This document shows positions 36,929 to 43,842 of a stretch of 43,842 bases of DNA, piece by piece. Source of the DNA: Bacteroidales bacterium (GTDB lineage: Bacteria; Bacteroidota; Bacteroidia; Bacteroidales; VadinHA17); assembly GCA_019429325.1 (NCBI GenBank), contig JAHYJA010000006.1:1-43842 (forward strand), read 5' to 3'. The notes beneath the pieces were generated by a model that saw only the letters and a program-made list of their open reading frames with translations, did no database searches and was not told the origin of the DNA. How positions within the stretch are numbered: the stretch's first letter is position 1; each line of letters starts with the position of its first letter. Both the position numbers and the translations under genes were made by a program.

Positions 36929-37218
36929 GCCCCTCATGGAGGCTGGCGCGGATTTGGCTTCGCCGAGCTCGCGGTTGCTGGCGCCGATTTGGCTTCGCCG
37001 AGCTCGCGGTTGCTGGCGCCGATTTGTAATCGGGGCCTTGTGTTCCGCTCGGTTGTAATCGGGGCCTTGTGTTCCGCTCGGTTGTAATCGGGGCCTGCTT
37101 GATTTAAGTCACGGATCGCAGATCCGCGCCAGCAGGGCTCCAGCCTTCGCCAAGGCTTCGGCTGGCAAAGCAGGGCAAAGGGCAAGAATAAAAAATATAA
37201 ACACAAAACGAATATGAT
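36907..37218. repeat. Gene-free composite repeat region upstream of the S46 peptidase
   Basis: This 312-nt gap has no open frame of note. From left to right it holds: the end of the heptad array (to 36928); the module gcccctcatggaggctggcgc (written in parts: gcccctcatgg, aggctggcgc) at 36929-36949; a 35-bp tandem repeat (36942-36976, 36977-37011, partial 37012-37025); a 29-bp tandem repeat (37026-37054, 37055-37083, partial 37084-37097); a GGATC-gca-GATCC hairpin (37113-37125) followed by GCGCCAGC, the inverse of GCTGGCGC at 36942-36949; a hairpin with CCAGCC/GGCTGG ends (37140-37165); two agggcaa heptads (37172-37185); and an A-rich leader to the ATG. Confidence 0.75.
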
Positions 37219-39387
37219 ATGAGGAACAAATTATTGACATTAAGCTTATTACTGACACTTCTGGCAGCTCCGTTTATAAGGGCTGATGAAGGGATGTGGA
37301 TACCCCTTCTGATTGAAAAATATAATATCCGTCTTATGCAGGAGAAAGGATTTAAATTGTCTGCCGAAGATATTTACAGTGTTAACAGGGCATGTATGAA
37401 GGATGCGATTGTGATTTTCGGAGGCGGATGCACAGGGGAGCTCATTTCTCCCGACGGACTCCTGATAACGAATCATCATTGCGGCTTTGGCCAGATCCAG
37501 TCACATTCGACTCTCGAGAACGATTATCTTACAAATGGATTCTGGGCTATGTCGGGGGATGAGGAATTACCCAATCCCGGACTCTCTGTCACCTTCCTCA
37601 AATGGATGGAGGACGTCACTGAAAGAGTACTTAAAGGCACAGGAAGCAGTTTAAGTCTTTCAGATAATGAAAGGATCATCGATACGAATATTTCTGATAT
37701 CAGATCCGAAGCAACGAAAGGTACAGGATATACATCTGTCGTCAGGCCATTTTACATGGGTAACCAGTATTTCCTTTTCGTCTATGAGACATATAGTGAT
37801 GTCAGGCTTGTTGGCGCTCCCCCATCATCAATCGGTAAATTCGGGGGAGAAACTGATAACTGGGTCTGGCCAAGACATACAGGCGATTTTTCACTTTTCA
37901 GGGTTTATGCGGACAGGGAGAACAAGCCTGCAGCATATTCAAAGGATAATGTCCCCTACAAACCGGCATATCACTTTCCTGTATCGTTAAAAGGTGTGAA
38001 GGAGGGTGATTTTACAATGGTCTTTGGCTATCCGGGCACCACCGCCCAGTATGTTCCTTCCTATCATATCGATATGGTAAAAAACCATATAAACCCGAAG
38101 ATGATTGAGCTCAGAACTGCAAAAATTGACATTATGGAAGAGGCCATGAACAGTGATCCCCTTATCAGGATACAATATTCCTCAAAGAAATCGGGTGTGG
38201 CAAATGCATGGAAAAGATGGATAGGGGAGAACCAGGGACTGGAAAGGATGAAGACTGTGGAGAAAAAACAGGAGTTTGAAAAAAGGATAACAGAGTGGAT
38301 CTACTCCGACCCGGACCGGAAAGCACGGTGGGGCAGCATCCTGAAGCGATACAGTGAATTGTATGCAGAGTTGAGGGATTACAACCTGGTAAACACCTAT
38401 ACCAACGATGTCTTTTTCGCCAGAGGTGCCGAAGCAGTAGGTTTTGCCAGGAATATAAGAGCACTCGCCACTCTTTATGAGACTGATCCGGAGAGTGAGA
38501 AAATCCCGTCTCTGAAAGAGTATCTGATAAGCTCGGGCAGGAACTTCTTCAGGGATTATGACAGGGAGACGGATAAGAAACTTTTTGTAGCCATGATGAC
38601 TTTGTATGGCAGCAATATCAGCACCGTATGGCAGGTTCCGGAGTATATCAGTTTTCATAACTCATGCAAAGGCAATTTTGCCTCTGTGGTTGATAAGCTT
38701 TACTCAAGGACGATTTTTGCTGATGAGGATAAGTATGTCCGGTTTATTGAGGGATTCGGACGAAACAGCATCGGGAAGCTTCGGAACGACCCGTTCTATA
38801 ATATTTCAACAGGGGCAACAAGTTTTATTGAAACCAGGCTAAGACCAGTTCTGAACCGCATAAATTCTGAATTGCAGGCTCTTAATAAAGAATACATGAT
38901 CGCCCAGATGGAATTTGACAAAGGCAGGTTATTTTACCCCGATGCCAACTCCACCCTTCGTGTAGCATACGGTAACATTGGAGGTTATTTTTCGAGGGAT
39001 GCTGTTTATCATACCCATTATACCACGCTCAAAGGAATTATGGAGAAGGATAATCCGGCTATTTATGATTATGATGTTCCGGAAAAGCTCAGGAAACTGT
39101 ACAGGGAGAAAGATTTCGGTCGTTATACCCAGGATGGGGAGGTTCCGGTCTGTTTTATAGCAAACAATCATACAACGGGCGGTAATTCCGGCAGTCCGGT
39201 CATCAATGCCGACGGACACCTGATAGGCATCAATTTTGACAGGGCATGGGAAGGAGTTGCCAGCGATCTTGCATTTAACCCGGAACAGAGCCGTAATATA
39301 AGCATCGATATACGCTATGCGCTTTTCATTATCGATAAATTTGCCGGCGCAGGCTACCTGCTTGATGAAATGACGATTATAGAATAA
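37219..39387 (+). CDS. S46 family dipeptidyl-peptidase, DPP11-like
   Basis: 722 residues with a signal peptide (cleavage near residue 22). This is a full-length S46 serine exopeptidase of the periplasm that removes dipeptides from the N-terminus of peptides. The catalytic His is in TNHHCGF (84-90) and the nucleophile is Ser657 in GGNSGSPV. The residue 18 positions after that Ser is Arg675 (INFDRAWE), the position that is Arg in Asp/Glu-specific DPP11 and Gly in DPP7, so acidic specificity is predicted. Such enzymes serve peptide-fermenting Bacteroidales. The upstream region is a repeat cluster with no clear promoter; the gene converges on the coiled-coil gene (16 nt gap). Confidence 0.92.
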   Translation: MRNKLLTLSLLLTLLAAPFIRADEGMWIPLLIEKYNIRLMQEKGFKLSAEDIYSVNRACMKDAIVIFGGGCTGELISPDGLLITNHHCGFGQIQSHSTLENDYLTNGFWAMSGDEELPNPGLSVTFLKWMEDVTERVLKGTGSSLSLSDNERIIDTNISDIRSEATKGTGYTSVVRPFYMGNQYFLFVYETYSDVRLVGAPPSSIGKFGGETDNWVWPRHTGDFSLFRVYADRENKPAAYSKDNVPYKPAYHFPVSLKGVKEGDFTMVFGYPGTTAQYVPSYHIDMVKNHINPKMIELRTAKIDIMEEAMNSDPLIRIQYSSKKSGVANAWKRWIGENQGLERMKTVEKKQEFEKRITEWIYSDPDRKARWGSILKRYSELYAELRDYNLVNTYTNDVFFARGAEAVGFARNIRALATLYETDPESEKIPSLKEYLISSGRNFFRDYDRETDKKLFVAMMTLYGSNISTVWQVPEYISFHNSCKGNFASVVDKLYSRTIFADEDKYVRFIEGFGRNSIGKLRNDPFYNISTGATSFIETRLRPVLNRINSELQALNKEYMIAQMEFDKGRLFYPDANSTLRVAYGNIGGYFSRDAVYHTHYTTLKGIMEKDNPAIYDYDVPEKLRKLYREKDFGRYTQDGEVPVCFIANNHTTGGNSGSPVINADGHLIGINFDRAWEGVASDLAFNPEQSRNISIDIRYALFIIDKFAGAGYLLDEMTIIE

Positions 39388-39403
39388 CCTTCCAGATCAG
39401 TAG

Positions 39404-40303
39404 CTACTTGTAAGCCCTTATCCTGTTAAGCTTCTCCGTATATGTCTGAACCACGGCTTGCTGAGCTGATAACTGCTCCTTTATCCTCTCCTGGGTCCTG
39501 TCGTTTCTCGGAAGGTCACGGTTGGCCTTGTCAATAGCGCTGCTGGCCTTTTTCATCCTGTTCTCGGATGATCTGATTGACCTCTGCAGTTTCTTTTTAT
39601 CTTTCTCAAGGCTTTTGATGTATTTCTCTTTTTCATCCCTTTCGGCTCCCGGAAGCATCGTGCCCAACTGACTGCTGTGCTCGGCAATGGCAGCTGATGC
39701 TGTTGTGAGGTCGTTGTTGAGACCGATAAGCCTCTCCCGCTCCCGTACAACAGTTCTGTTGTTTTTCCCAAGCGATTTTGACAGGCGGGACTCTCTGCTT
39801 TGAAGGGAAGAGAGATCCTTTTCAATGCTCCTGAGTTTTGCCTGTTCGGCTTTAAGTTCTTCACCTGCAAAGTCGAGATACTGGTTTTTGGAAAAGTTGA
39901 ACAGGTAGGCCTTTGCTTTTGCAAAGTCCCCTTCTCCGGTGTTCATTGATATATACTCGTCTTTTCTAAGTTCAAATGCTACTGAAAGAAGCAGTTCTGA
40001 TTCCTGTTTGACAAGGGTACTGTAGATATTTACGGGAGTAGCGGAGATATCTTTAATATTGGCCCCGAATATAGACATGCCATTATTTTCCGTAACAACC
40101 TTGGATTTTGTGCCTGACTCCTGCTCCCTTATCCAGCTTCTGAGAGCCTTATCATAGTCAGCTTCAGGAATGTTTACAGTAATACCAGGCGCAACCGAAC
40201 TCCCGAACTGCAGGGTGTCCTCATAAACATTTATCGGCAATTGTGCTTTAAGGCAAAGAGCTGTTATTGCCAGCAACAAAAGAAAGGTATAGATTCGTTT
40301 CAT
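39404..40303 (-). CDS. Secreted coiled-coil protein (unknown function)
   Basis: 299 residues, no family recognised. A clear signal peptide (about 1-20, ending CLKAQ) is followed by a compact region of about 100 residues (from ITVNIPEADY to LRKDEYISM) and then a long charged helical stretch from about 140 to the C-terminus, rich in Lys, Glu, Arg and Ser with heptad-like spacing, consistent with coiled coil. Predicted periplasmic or outer-membrane-associated. It has its own promoter at 40340-40370. Converges on the S46 peptidase, so it is not in its operon. Confidence 0.72.
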   Translation of the reverse strand: MKRIYTFLLLLAITALCLKAQLPINVYEDTLQFGSSVAPGITVNIPEADYDKALRSWIREQESGTKSKVVTENNGMSIFGANIKDISATPVNIYSTLVKQESELLLSVAFELRKDEYISMNTGEGDFAKAKAYLFNFSKNQYLDFAGEELKAEQAKLRSIEKDLSSLQSRESRLSKSLGKNNRTVVRERERLIGLNNDLTTASAAIAEHSSQLGTMLPGAERDEKEKYIKSLEKDKKKLQRSIRSSENRMKKASSAIDKANRDLPRNDRTQERIKEQLSAQQAVVQTYTEKLNRIRAYK

Positions 40304-40339
40304 AGGTGTATTGTTTTAGTTTATATTTTCTATAACATT

Positions 40340-40370
40340 GAAATATACAAAATTTTCAGGTATTCTCAAA
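40340..40370 (-). promoter_or_regulatory. Promoter of the coiled-coil protein gene
   Basis: On the minus strand: TTTG (40370-40367), 19-nt spacer, TATATTTC (40347-40340), one mismatch to TAnnTTTG, 37 nt upstream of the ATG at 40303. Confidence 0.55.
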
Positions 40371-40511
40371 ATAATTATCTGTTAATTATTATGGTCCGGA
40401 CAGGAGATCTTCTGCTTCCGTTTATATTGGAGTTGTCAGGGCTCCCGGTGATGAAGGAGGAATGAACACTTTAATTAAAATTTATTACTTTTCAGAAACA
40501 AAATTTAAGAT

Positions 40512-41642
40512 ATGATCAGAATAGTTGCTGATGATAAAATCCCATTCCTCAAAGGTCAGCCGGAAATGTGGGCGGGAATAAAATATATGCCGGGACAGAA
40601 GATAACACGCGGGGCTTTAATGGAGGCAGATGCTCTTTTAATACGAACCAGGACAGAGTGCGATGCCGGGTTGCTTGACGGGACGCCCGTGAAGTTCGTT
40701 GCCACTGCAACTATCGGCTTCGATCATATCGACACCGGCTACTGTGTGCGGAACAATATCTTCTGGACCAATGCTCCCGGGTGCAATTCCTCTTCCGTTC
40801 AGCAATACATTGCAGCAGCCCTTCTGAAGATTGCCGCTGAAGAGAAGATTGGGCTTAAAGGAAGGACGCTTGGGATTATCGGAGTTGGCAATGTAGGGTC
40901 GAAAATTGAGAAGCTGGCTAGAATATTGGAAATGAGGGTTTTGCTGAATGACCCCCCCCGGGCCAGGGTGGAGGGCGAAGATAAGTTTGTCAACCTCGCT
41001 ACGCTCGTTCGGGAGTCCGATATTGTTACGGTTCATGTGCCTCTTAAATTGAGGGGAGAAGATGCGACATGGCATCTTTTTAACAATGAACTTTTCAGGA
41101 TGATGAAGAAAGGAGCCTGGTTTATTAATACATCCCGGGGAGAGGTTGTTGAAACAAATTCTCTCAAACAGGCGCTTGCTTCGCGCAAACCGTTGTCAGC
41201 CGTTATTGATGTATGGGAGAATGAGCCTTTTATTGACAGGGACCTCTTAAAAATGGCCTTTCTGGCAACACCTCATATTGCAGGTTATTCAACCGATGGC
41301 AAGGCTAATGGTACTTCAATGGTTGTCAACTCTTTATGCAAATTCTTCAAACTACCTCCAAAAGAATGGTATCCTGATAATGTGCCACCTCCGGAAAACC
41401 CAGCATTAACTATTGAATGTAAAGGGAAGGAGAGAGAGGCTGTAATCGGGGAGGCTGTGGGACACACATATAATATTGATGATGACGACAATAAGCTAAG
41501 ATCTGATCCGGGTAGTTTTGAAAAGCTGAGGGGTGATTATCCGCTCAGGCGGGAGTTCCCGGCATATTCCATCCAGCTGAAAGGTTGTGATACAGATGTG
41601 GTGAGGATACTGGAAGATCTGGGCTTTAATATTTATACATAA
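40512..41642 (+). CDS. pdxB: 4-phosphoerythronate dehydrogenase
   Basis: A 376-residue D-isomer-specific 2-hydroxyacid dehydrogenase of the PdxB type, catalysing the second step of the DXP-dependent pyridoxal-phosphate pathway. NAD-binding GVGNVG is at 124-129; the catalytic triad is visible as Arg209 (INTSRGE), Glu238 (ENEP) and His255 (TPHIAGYS). The N-terminal MIRIVADDKIPF and the C-terminal extension beyond the core (about 280-376) distinguish PdxB from SerA-like enzymes. The ATG at 40512 gives the family start; the upstream TACTTTTC at 40486-40493 is only a weak -7 candidate. No other pdx gene is nearby. Confidence 0.9.
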   Translation: MIRIVADDKIPFLKGQPEMWAGIKYMPGQKITRGALMEADALLIRTRTECDAGLLDGTPVKFVATATIGFDHIDTGYCVRNNIFWTNAPGCNSSSVQQYIAAALLKIAAEEKIGLKGRTLGIIGVGNVGSKIEKLARILEMRVLLNDPPRARVEGEDKFVNLATLVRESDIVTVHVPLKLRGEDATWHLFNNELFRMMKKGAWFINTSRGEVVETNSLKQALASRKPLSAVIDVWENEPFIDRDLLKMAFLATPHIAGYSTDGKANGTSMVVNSLCKFFKLPPKEWYPDNVPPPENPALTIECKGKEREAVIGEAVGHTYNIDDDDNKLRSDPGSFEKLRGDYPLRREFPAYSIQLKGCDTDVVRILEDLGFNIYT

Positions 41643-41660
41643 CCCTCCGCAACGAAGCCT

Positions 41661-41687
41661 GCGCCAGCCTCCACGAGGGCTCTACGC
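41661..41687 (-). repeat. Composite repeat module, inverted second copy
   Basis: On the minus strand this reads gcgtaga, then gccctcgtgg, then aggctggcgc. It matches 36922-36949 (gcgtaga, gcccctcatgg, aggctggcgc) except for one inserted C and one A/G change, and the shared CCTC-ntg-GAGG hairpin is kept. Confidence 0.75.
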
Positions 41688-41729
41688 TCCCCGCTCCCCG
41701 CTCCCTGCTCTCCGCTTTAAGCCTCCACG
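41681..41729 (-). repeat. Degenerate heptad array, copy C, overlapping the 3' end of the activase gene
   Basis: Read on the minus strand: cgtggag, gcttaaa, gcggaga, gcaggga, gcgggga, gcgggga, gcgtaga. The TAA stop of the activase gene (41719-41717) lies in the gcttaaa unit. A 10-bp direct repeat AGCCTCCACG occurs at both edges (41666-41675 and 41720-41729). Confidence 0.75.
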
Positions 41730-43842
41730 GGAGCTCCGGCCATCGCTGCAGCATACTCCTTCACCTGGAAGACAAAAGCCTGCAGCCGTGTATCAAGCGA
41801 AACAGTGTCCTGACCGTCGTAGGCTATGTTAATAAACGGAATGTTCTTATGGTCTTTTCTGAATGAGTCGCTCACAGCAGCAATTAATGTGCCCGGCATG
41901 CATGTAAAGGGCAATATTGCAGCCAGACCGGAGACGCCTCTGCCGGCAAGAGCCACTGAAGAACCCATTGCAATTGGCGGATCGCCATCATAAAATTCGT
42001 TTACGTAGGTGTTGCACAGCCTCAGCATATCATGAAGAGAAACATCTTTTTCGTGGTCGGTGAATTTCTTTATCCCTCTCAGCAGTGAGTTGGCAATAAC
42101 ATCCTGGCCAAATCCCTGGATCTTTGATTTTATAACCCCTTTCTTATCGTTTTTCCAACGGCTGTCGCGGGTGAATCTATAGGTGGAGTAGAATATCCAT
42201 TCCGAGAATGGCCCTATAACAACCTCAACCCCAAGATCTTCAAGCCTGTTGGCAATATTGCCGTTACAGCCGGCATTGTCGCGCATAAAGATCTCCCCGA
42301 TAATGGCCACAACCGGCTTTCGCTGACTCCTGTCGGCTTCGATGGCCTGAAAATCATATACAATTTGTTTAAGGACCTTATGGAGCCCTTTCGATCCCTT
42401 TTCAATACAAACCTCAAGTTTTTTCAGCGACTCTTCATAAAGCCTGTCTGAATCACCCTTATTGATTTCGTATGGCCTGGTCTCCCTGTATACTTTCCTG
42501 AGAAAGTCGGCAACAACGAATCCTTTCCAGGCATTGATCCTGAATTTCTGGCCATGATCACCCACCACGTCTTCATACGATGTGTCGTTCGACGGGGTTA
42601 TCAGTTCAGCTTCGCTGAAGCCGAGCCGGTCAAAGAGGATACGGTGAAAATGGTTATATTGTCCGAACCTGCATGGTCCGTTGTGATCGGGCATGAAAAA
42701 ACTCATTTTGGAGGGGTCCGCTCCGGGTTCCATCAGCTTTTTAATAAAACTGCCTGTGGTGCATATCATCGGAAAGCACTCTTTTGACGAGGTATATTTT
42801 CTTCCGATTGCGAGATCCTCTTCGGTCTGCCTGGGCAGGACCTCGGAAGGGATGCCGCAGTTGCGCGCAGCCGCTGCAAGCAGGTAGCCTCCGTCGTTCA
42901 TATACGGGAAATACAACACCCTCTCTTTTGGCGGTGATGCAGGACTTGGACGGGGACGGAATATTTCCGGATCCTTCTTTTCATTCTTTTCTGAGCCCTT
43001 CAGACTGTCGAGAAACGCTTCGATACGAGTTACCATACCTGCATCGGCAGAGTGTTCATCCACTTCGAGATGCAGGAAAGGTTTCGCTTTCAGCTCTTCT
43101 GTAACGTAATGCCAGATGAAGGAGTCCGGACCGCACCGGAAATTGCTCAGGTAAACAGCATATAATCCTTCAGTTTTAGCGACATGCTGGGCAGCAGCAA
43201 TCATTTTTTGTCCGTTGGGCCAGTACATGTTCCTGTAATTCTCAAAGATATTGTATGCTGACAGATCGAGCATGTCGAGCGGTATGGGCATGACATTCTG
43301 GTTGATCAGCTTCTCGACAAGTCCCAGGTTAAGATGAGGATCGGTGCTGTTATACGGCCTTCCCAGCAATAAAACCGGCCGGCAGTTTTCCGGAATGGAA
43401 TTCATTACTTCTTTGCCGTAATCTATAAGCCTCTTCTCAAATTTTACCTGAACTGCATCAGCGTCGTAGATTGCTTTCCTTACAGCCTCTTTACTTATCC
43501 CGAACTTCTCCCCGAAATATTGTGTCATCTCCTTTACCAGCGCCCTCTCAAAAAACCTGAAATGGAGTGTGGGCATCAGGAGCCTGGATTCATCAATCTT
43601 TCCTTTAAGAGCAGCCTTTATCATGAACGGGTAAGTCTGGATCCAGGGGCAGTTACAGTTAAAGGTCTTGTTCCCTTCGCGGAACTTGGAGTTAACAATA
43701 AATGGGAGAAATATATAATCGGCATCCTTGTTGACAAGGTCAATGACATGGCCGTGCATCAGCTCTACAGGAAGGCATGTTTCTGTCGTTATGGTTTCGA
43801 TGGATTCAGTGACAAGCGTTTTATCCGATTCCCTCGAGAGCA
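41717..43842 (-). CDS. 2-hydroxyacyl-CoA dehydratase activase-related protein (DUF2229/HgdB-like), 5' end outside window
   Basis: 707 residues are visible and the frame stays open to the right edge, so the N-terminus is missing. Translation upstream of the Met at 43759 continues a conserved stretch (TETCLPVELMHGH), which shows that Met is internal. Visible domains are a DUF2229-like part with CNCPWIQTYPF near the start and an HgdB-like part with SSKECFPM, NGPCRFGQY and NAGCNGN, whose cysteines suggest Fe-S binding. Full-length relatives of about 1400 residues carry an ATP-dependent BcrA/BadF-type activase domain at the N-terminus. The role in this organism is unknown; the classical partners activate dehydration of 2-hydroxyacyl-CoA. 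Confidence 0.85.
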   Translation of the reverse strand, partial: LSRESDKTLVTESIETITTETCLPVELMHGHVIDLVNKDADYIFLPFIVNSKFREGNKTFNCNCPWIQTYPFMIKAALKGKIDESRLLMPTLHFRFFERALVKEMTQYFGEKFGISKEAVRKAIYDADAVQVKFEKRLIDYGKEVMNSIPENCRPVLLLGRPYNSTDPHLNLGLVEKLINQNVMPIPLDMLDLSAYNIFENYRNMYWPNGQKMIAAAQHVAKTEGLYAVYLSNFRCGPDSFIWHYVTEELKAKPFLHLEVDEHSADAGMVTRIEAFLDSLKGSEKNEKKDPEIFRPRPSPASPPKERVLYFPYMNDGGYLLAAAARNCGIPSEVLPRQTEEDLAIGRKYTSSKECFPMICTTGSFIKKLMEPGADPSKMSFFMPDHNGPCRFGQYNHFHRILFDRLGFSEAELITPSNDTSYEDVVGDHGQKFRINAWKGFVVADFLRKVYRETRPYEINKGDSDRLYEESLKKLEVCIEKGSKGLHKVLKQIVYDFQAIEADRSQRKPVVAIIGEIFMRDNAGCNGNIANRLEDLGVEVVIGPFSEWIFYSTYRFTRDSRWKNDKKGVIKSKIQGFGQDVIANSLLRGIKKFTDHEKDVSLHDMLRLCNTYVNEFYDGDPPIAMGSSVALAGRGVSGLAAILPFTCMPGTLIAAVSDSFRKDHKNIPFINIAYDGQDTVSLDTRLQAFVFQVKEYAAAMAGAPVEA

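Noticed and set aside
36942-37097. CRISPR-like array
   Set aside because: The repeats are directly adjacent without variable spacers, change unit length midway, and no cas genes are present.
40387-40465. Short open frame upstream of pdxB
   Set aside because: About 25 codons, no initiation signal of note and no recognisable product; probably non-coding.

Overview
The window is a bacterial chromosomal segment from a member of the Bacteroidota, most likely class Bacteroidia (a Bacteroidales/Marinilabiliales-type organism). The evidence is the gene order rpsU-xerC-hpf-tRNAs-tuf-tRNA(Trp)-secE-nusG-rplKAJL-rpoBC-DUF3467; the neighbours menG/ubiE and porT (type IX secretion); a lipidated TamA-like protein (TamL); an S46 dipeptidyl-peptidase; a bS21 of the Bacteroidota type; and several promoters that fit the Bacteroidota consensus TTTG-N19/20-TAnnTTTG instead of -35/-10 boxes. 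There are no rRNA genes, insertion sequences, prophage genes or CRISPR arrays.

Layout. (1) 95-7302, plus strand, tightly spaced: two Tat-exported Gfo/Idh/MocA sugar oxidoreductases, a ThuA-domain protein, a DPM1/GtrB-like GT2 glycosyltransferase, a GT-C membrane glycosyltransferase fused to TPRs, and an 89-residue membrane protein. (2) 7340-10827, minus strand, converging on block 1 across a hairpin: a sugar isomerase/epimerase, an MFS transporter and a cytoplasmic Gfo/Idh/MocA oxidoreductase behind one promoter. Blocks 1 and 2 together look like a sugar or keto-sugar utilisation locus with periplasmic and cytoplasmic halves. (3) 10998-12652: a nitroreductase and an SDR. (4) 12773-18234: menaquinone methyltransferase, PorT, a SpoU-type RNA methyltransferase, TamL and a helix-hairpin-helix protein, so mostly cell-envelope biogenesis.

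(5) 18479-33435: the information-processing block, with bS21, a Xer recombinase, hibernation factor, tRNAs Thr(TGT), Tyr(GTA), Gly(TCC), Thr(GGT), EF-Tu, tRNA-Trp, SecE, NusG, L11, L1, L10, L7/L12, RpoB, RpoC and DUF3467. (6) 33489-36906: a small secreted protein, then a four-gene operon DUF2520/KdsC-like phosphatase/UbiA prenyltransferase/Maf. (7) 37219-41642: DPP11-type S46 peptidase, a secreted coiled-coil protein and PdxB. (8) 41717 to the right edge: the C-terminal part of a large 2-hydroxyacyl-CoA-dehydratase-activase-related protein, cut by the window.

The least explained feature is non-coding. Degenerate 7-bp tandem arrays (GCGTAGA/GCGTGAG/GCGGGGA type) occur at 11-52, 36873-36928 and 41681-41729. 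Two of them sit exactly on the 3' ends of genes, supply those genes' stop codons, and run into a shared CTCrTGGAGGCTGGCGC module; the two composites lie in opposite orientation around block 7. One also carries 35-bp and 29-bp tandem repeats. Other points to check are stem mismatches in three of five tRNAs, a perfect Shine-Dalgarno on hpf in a phylum that mostly does not use them, a 10-bp inverted repeat in the rplK leader, and overlapping divergent promoters between tamL and the SpoU methyltransferase gene.
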